A stretch of 31,259 bases of DNA, from contig VHZZ01000010.1 of NCBI GenBank assembly GCA_009801015.1, positions 294,881-326,139 on the forward strand, in the 5' to 3' direction. The notes under the pieces are model-generated. The model saw only the letters and a list, made by a program, of their open reading frames with translations, was not told the DNA's origin and ran no database searches. The stretch is from Silene noctiflora. Taxonomy: Eukaryota; Streptophyta; Magnoliopsida; Caryophyllales; Caryophyllaceae. Both the position numbers and the translations under genes were made by a program. Below are positions 27,970 through 31,259 of this stretch, piece by piece. Each line of letters starts with the position of its first letter. The stretch's first letter is position 1.

Positions 27970-28847
27970 CTATTGCAGTCCTACGTATTTATTATTGTCA
28001 CAATGTATACAATTTGTCATGTTATAACAAAAGCAAAAAATGATAAAATTGAACGCAAAGAAAATAAAAACCGTTTAGGTGATTTATTGACGAGAGTTGT
28101 ATTGATATTTGGGTGATTACAAATTTAAAATTTAAAATTTAAAATTCAAAATAATCATGATGTGTATAATATAGAGTACTCTTTAAGACCTATATATACA
28201 AGATCCTGCCTCATGCAAATTATAAGCAAACAATTATTAAATCTTTTAAAAAAACATTCGAAGTGATGACTAATAGATTCAAGACACGAAACAACATGTT
28301 TAAATCTATTTGTTTCGACAAATAGTATCTGCTGCAGACTGCAGTCCTATTAAATATATAATCATTCTGTTCAAAATACAAAAAATAAGTTTACTTATTT
28401 TTATCCTTTTTAATTCACTTCATTTCCTAGAGTTAGCCGTCAATTCTTTAACCACTTATTTAAAATACGATAAATTTTTATATTTATATTGATTGACTTA
28501 AACATTATGACAAGTGTTGATGTGAAATATTAACTACTAACACTATCATTTTATTCATGGTTATGATAATGAATTAATGGTCCGTACATTCAACTTATAT
28601 TTGTTCCTTAATTCAATTAATAAAGTCATTTTCATCATTTATTTTTCTTGAAATTAGGTGGGATTACCTTATTAATGCAAATTAATCTATATTGCTTCAT
28701 ATCACTTTCTACAAATTAAGAAAACACAAATGTATGGTAGCTCACGGTACGTCATAGTCATATAGAATTGGAGCCATGGACCACAAATTTTTTGTTGGAA
28801 AAGAAGATACTCACATAAAGTTATATCTAGTATGTTATTACTCGAAG
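27970..28847. other. Intergenic AT-rich stretch, no gene seen
   Basis: AAATTTAAAATTTAAAATTT-type short tandem repeats occur at about 28119-28150. The small plus-strand frame at 28310-28492 has low-complexity hydrophobic content and no family resemblance. No element ends were found. Confidence 0.6.
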
Positions 28848-29021
28848 CGGTTGCGGAGTTAGGGGAGAGTTAGCAAAGACGTTCGTCCTCGCTAAGCAAT
28901 AGAAATTCTGATGTTTAGTTAGAATTTTTGAAATTTTTTCATGTTTACCTTAGACTATTACTTGTCTATCCTCACCGAAATTTTTTATCCTCGCTAAGCT
29001 ATAATTATGGCTCCGCCGCTG
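28848..29021. mobile_element. hAT-like MITE, copy 3 (174 bp)
   Basis: It starts CGGTTGCGGAGTTAG and ends GGCTCCGCCGCTG. ACTCGAAG (28840-28847) and ACTCAAAG (29022-29029) are an 8-bp duplication with one mismatch, as expected for hAT elements. The interior GACGTTCGTCCTCGCTAAGC, TTTTTGAAATTTTTTCATG and TACCTTAGACTATTACTTG match the other two copies. Confidence 0.78.
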
Positions 29022-29852
29022 ACTCAAAGGGCTAATGTACAAAAAAATAAAAACTATCTATTCATATGGTTTTTAAACATAATTTCTAAAACATAGTTTA
29101 CTTAAGTTTAGAATACATAAGATAAGAGAAAATGATAAATCTTATAGTTTTCCTTAAATAATGTCCGAATTAAAGAACACTCGAAACTCTTACAAATACT
29201 CCGTAATAACCTTCAAATCCAACTCTAAACACATCGAATCAAATTATATACAACTTTGTGTATATATATTATTAAAATTGTGCATGCTCACGTCAACATT
29301 TAACCCAAACTAAACTCGATTCAACTCAACTAATACTATAAGAAAAATTTAAAAATAACGTTCACTTCATACTGATCACTACTTAAATTGTCCTAAAAAG
29401 ATGATTCTAACCGCTTGCGGTTGGTAACTTAAGAACCGAACTAAATTCACCAAGTGTTTAGCTTGTGCTAGAATCAAGATGATTTGAGCCCGAGCACACT
29501 AAGGGCCAAGCCTCGGCTCGAATGCTCGTTATTTTTTAAAATTACTTAATTTTTATCAATAATATTTGCTTAAATTATATCAATTTTTTTTGTAAATTAA
29601 TTAAAACATTAGTTTAGAAAAGAAATAACATATTGTGTGTTAATTTAAGCTTATACGCGGCAAAAAAAAAAATACTAATTTGATTAAAATTTCTAACTTA
29701 AAAAGTACTTTAAAATTAAAATAATGTCCCGAAAAATAATACTCAAACAAAGTTCGGGTTCAACCTCGTAAAACAACATATGAAATTATGAATCAATCCC
29801 GATCTTTAATTCTAAAAGCTCGGACTCGGCTCGGTTACATCCACTGTCTCGT
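29022..29852. other. Intergenic stretch, no gene seen
   Basis: AT-rich with two GCTCG-rich patches (about 29486-29527 and 29817-29835, GAGCCCGAGC and CTCGGACTCGGCTCGG). These look like remnants of a common plant dispersed repeat. No coding frame or bounded transposon was found. Confidence 0.5.
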
Positions 29853-29993
29853 ATTCTAGCTTAACCAGAGGTTTCGTGTTCGAGCCCTGGGAACGCAGCA
29901 GTGTTGAAACTCATGAGGAGAGCTTTACCCCCTAATGATCCTACCCGGCTCGAATCCGGATTAAACCGGATGATTTCCACCCAAAAAAAAATA
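29853..29993 (+). mobile_element. tRNA-type SINE, copy 3 (5'-truncated)
   Basis: The sequence from TATTCTAGCTTAACCAGAGG to the A tail near 29990 matches copies 1 and 2, including the B-box-like GTTCGAGCC, GTGTTGAAACTCATGAG and CGGCTCGAATCCGGATTAAA. About 35 bases at the 5' end, including the A-box region, are missing or unrecognisable. There are small deletions (AGGAGAGC for AGGGAGAGC) and no clear target duplication. It is probably an older or truncated insertion. Confidence 0.88.
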
Positions 29994-29999
29994 AATGTC

Positions 30000-30400
30000 T
30001 AGTGTCTATGTCTCTATCAGTCTATCTAGGTCGAAAATACATCCACTAGTCAGAGTAGTCGTCTTTCCAGAGTTCCCACCACCAAAACCGCCGCACACCC
30101 ACCGTCTAGCTGCCGCACATCTTTTATTTTCCTCCAATCTCCATTTTTAGGTATCATCTCTTATATTTTTGATTAATTTGTTTTTATAATTTCTGTACTT
30201 CATGTTATTAGGAATTAATTAGTGATTACGGAGTATTTTTTAAACTTTTATTTTCAATTGAAGTTTTTCGGATTGTGGTAATTTAGGGTTTCTCTGAATT
30301 GGGAGTTTTAGCTAATTAAGCTTATATATATGTACAAATTGTTATTAGAGTGTGTGGGTTATGGTATTTGGGGGGTTTGTTTGAGGTTTTAACAAGCATT
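30000..30400 (+). other. Possible 5' leader exon and first intron of a gene to the right
   Basis: A C-rich stretch with CCACCACCAAAACCGCCGC, CTTTTATTTTCCTCC and CCATTTTTAG is followed at 30151 by GTATCATCTCTTATATTTTT, a plausible plant donor leading into T-rich sequence. C/T-rich leaders with such donors are common at the starts of plant housekeeping genes. No coding frame follows within the window and no TATA box is convincing, so this is a weak call. Confidence 0.25.
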
Positions 30401-30880
30401 GGACTATGGATATTATTGTTGCTGCTGTAGTGCTGTTGTTGTATTATGATGCTATTGTATATTCTCGTCGCCGCCGTCGTTCTTATATAATGTTGTTGTT
30501 ATTGTATATACTGTCATCGTAGTTATATTTGGTGTTGACTAGGAGTATCCCTACCGACTGGGGCAATCTCCTTCGGGGTACTGAAGGCAATTTAATGGGT
30601 TGACCCCTCCCAAGTTTGGCCTTTTCATTCGCAAGAGTCAGGAATCGAACCCTGACCACTTGTTTAAGAGATGAGCCCTTACCACTCACACCGGCCAACT
30701 TTGGTGTCATCGTAGTTATATGATGTTGTTGTTATTGCATATAGTTGTTGTCGTCGTTGTTATATGATGGTGTTGTTATTGGATATACCAGTAGTAGACT
30801 AGTAGTAGTAGTAGTTGTCATCATTATTGTTATATAATGCTGTTGTTATTGCATATAGTTGTTGTTGTGATCGTCTACCC
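30400..30880. repeat. GTT-rich minisatellite interrupted by a SINE
   Basis: Degenerate units TTATAT(A/G)ATGTTGTTGTTATTG(T/C)ATATA followed by GTTGTCGTCG-like sequence recur near 30484, 30716, 30759 and 30829. GTAGTAGTAGTAG and CGTCGCCGCCGTCG runs also occur. The SINE at 30529-30704 splits one unit. Confidence 0.75.
30529..30704 (-). mobile_element. Second SINE type, minus strand, 17-bp TSD
   Basis: TGTCATCGTAGTTATAT is repeated exactly at 30512-30528 and 30705-30721. Read on the minus strand, the element starts near GTTGGCCGGTGTGAGTGG. It has an A-box-like GTGAGTGGTAAGGG and a textbook B box GGTTCGATTCC about 35 bases on, then a non-tRNA body (AAAAGGCCAAACTTGGGAGG, GTACCCCGAAGGAGATTGCC) and ends without an A tail near GTCAACACCAA. 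The minus-strand frame that spans it is not a protein gene. The layout recalls plant SINEs of the Au type, but I cannot confirm the family. Confidence 0.85.
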
Positions 30881-31167
30881 GACCCCTTTCATCAGTTTGT
30901 GTTTGTTCTGTGTGTTGTAGTGCAAAGAACGCCAAAGGTCGATTGATTTTGTTTTGTATTTTGAGCTGTTTTAGTGTTAAATTGCTGGAGCCCTCCCCAA
31001 ATTCCCATACATATCATACAATTACAGGCGGAAAACTCGCACAAAATCCTAACCAATTTTTCTTTGCACAGTAGCTACCGCTGCCTATTGGTCTTTTTCG
31101 TGTATATATGAAAGCCTCACGTTTAGTTTTTTTCTTCCTTAATTGCGGTCTTTAGATACTAAACTTA
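30881..31167. other. Right-hand flank, no gene seen
   Basis: Mixed sequence without repeat structure. If a plus-strand gene starts near 30.1 kb, this would still be intron or leader. An acceptor-like GTGTGTTGTAG precedes TGCAAAGAACGCC at about 30910-30932, without a supporting frame. Confidence 0.4.
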
Positions 31168-31259
31168 CTAGTTTTATTACCCGTGAAATTCACGGGGCTA
31201 GCTATGTTGTCGATGGTGTCATGCAAATCCGAATTTACAATCGCACTGGACTTTAAGGA
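31168..31259 (-). mobile_element. Helitron-like 3' terminus, body running out of the window
   Basis: On the minus strand the sequence reads CCCGTG, AATTT, CACGGG (hairpin, 31196-31180), then TAATAAAA and CTAG (31171-31168), then T. This is the hairpin-plus-CTAG pattern of Helitron 3' ends. The element would extend rightwards beyond 31259, so its size and coding content are unknown. Confidence 0.5.

Noticed and set aside
30620..30704. tRNA gene on the minus strand
   Set aside because: The A-box-like motif and B box are present, but the acceptor stem does not pair and the sequence continues into a SINE body.
30483..30710. 75-codon minus-strand frame containing FLTLANEKAKLGRG
   Set aside because: It coincides with a SINE flanked by an exact 17-bp duplication and with minisatellite sequence.

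Overview
This window looks like nuclear DNA of a flowering plant. Both genes have GT-AG introns, the intergenic DNA is AT-rich, and it is crowded with short non-autonomous transposons (Stowaway-, Tourist-, Mutator- and hAT-like MITEs, Helitron ends, tRNA-type SINEs). The SINE and MITE types remind me of Caryophyllales genomes, but that is an impression from memory and not proven here. There is no rRNA gene, functional tRNA gene, CRISPR array or prokaryotic operon.

Layout. Positions 1-295 are a degenerate GGGTC-rich repeat. Positions 296-3660 hold about eleven copies of a ~312-bp satellite, followed to 4870 by three diverged copies of a second, longer-spaced repeat and a MITE nested in a (TAA)n tract. 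A SINE with 19-bp target duplications lies at 5642-5818. The first gene (minus strand, 12882 to 6585, five coding exons) encodes a 737-residue Pumilio/PUF RNA-binding protein with eight C-terminal PUF repeats. Its introns 3 and 4 are large and contain repeats. From 13.3 to 22.1 kb there is no convincing gene: promoter-side repeats, MITEs, a Helitron 3' end, and one short coding-like stretch beside a MITE.

The second gene (minus strand, 23909 to 22132, four coding exons) encodes a 274-residue DUF4057-family protein with repeated E-[LI]-S-G-N-x-[IV]-F motifs. A young SINE sits about 105 bp beyond its stop codon, and its third intron holds a 174-bp tandem duplication. From 24.1 to 31.26 kb the window is a transposon-rich intergenic zone: four Mutator-like MITEs, three hAT-like MITEs, a probable complete non-autonomous Helitron, two SINE types, a GTT-rich minisatellite and an inward-facing Helitron 3' end at the right edge. 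A pyrimidine-rich stretch near 30.05-30.15 kb could be the first leader exon of a plus-strand gene lying beyond the window.

The two genes do not form a pathway. One is a predicted post-transcriptional regulator that should bind UGUA-containing mRNAs; the other is a conserved plant protein of unknown function. They share a strand but lie about 9 kb apart and should be independent transcription units. Exon boundaries were derived by hand from reading frame, splice dinucleotides and remembered family conservation. No database search was possible.
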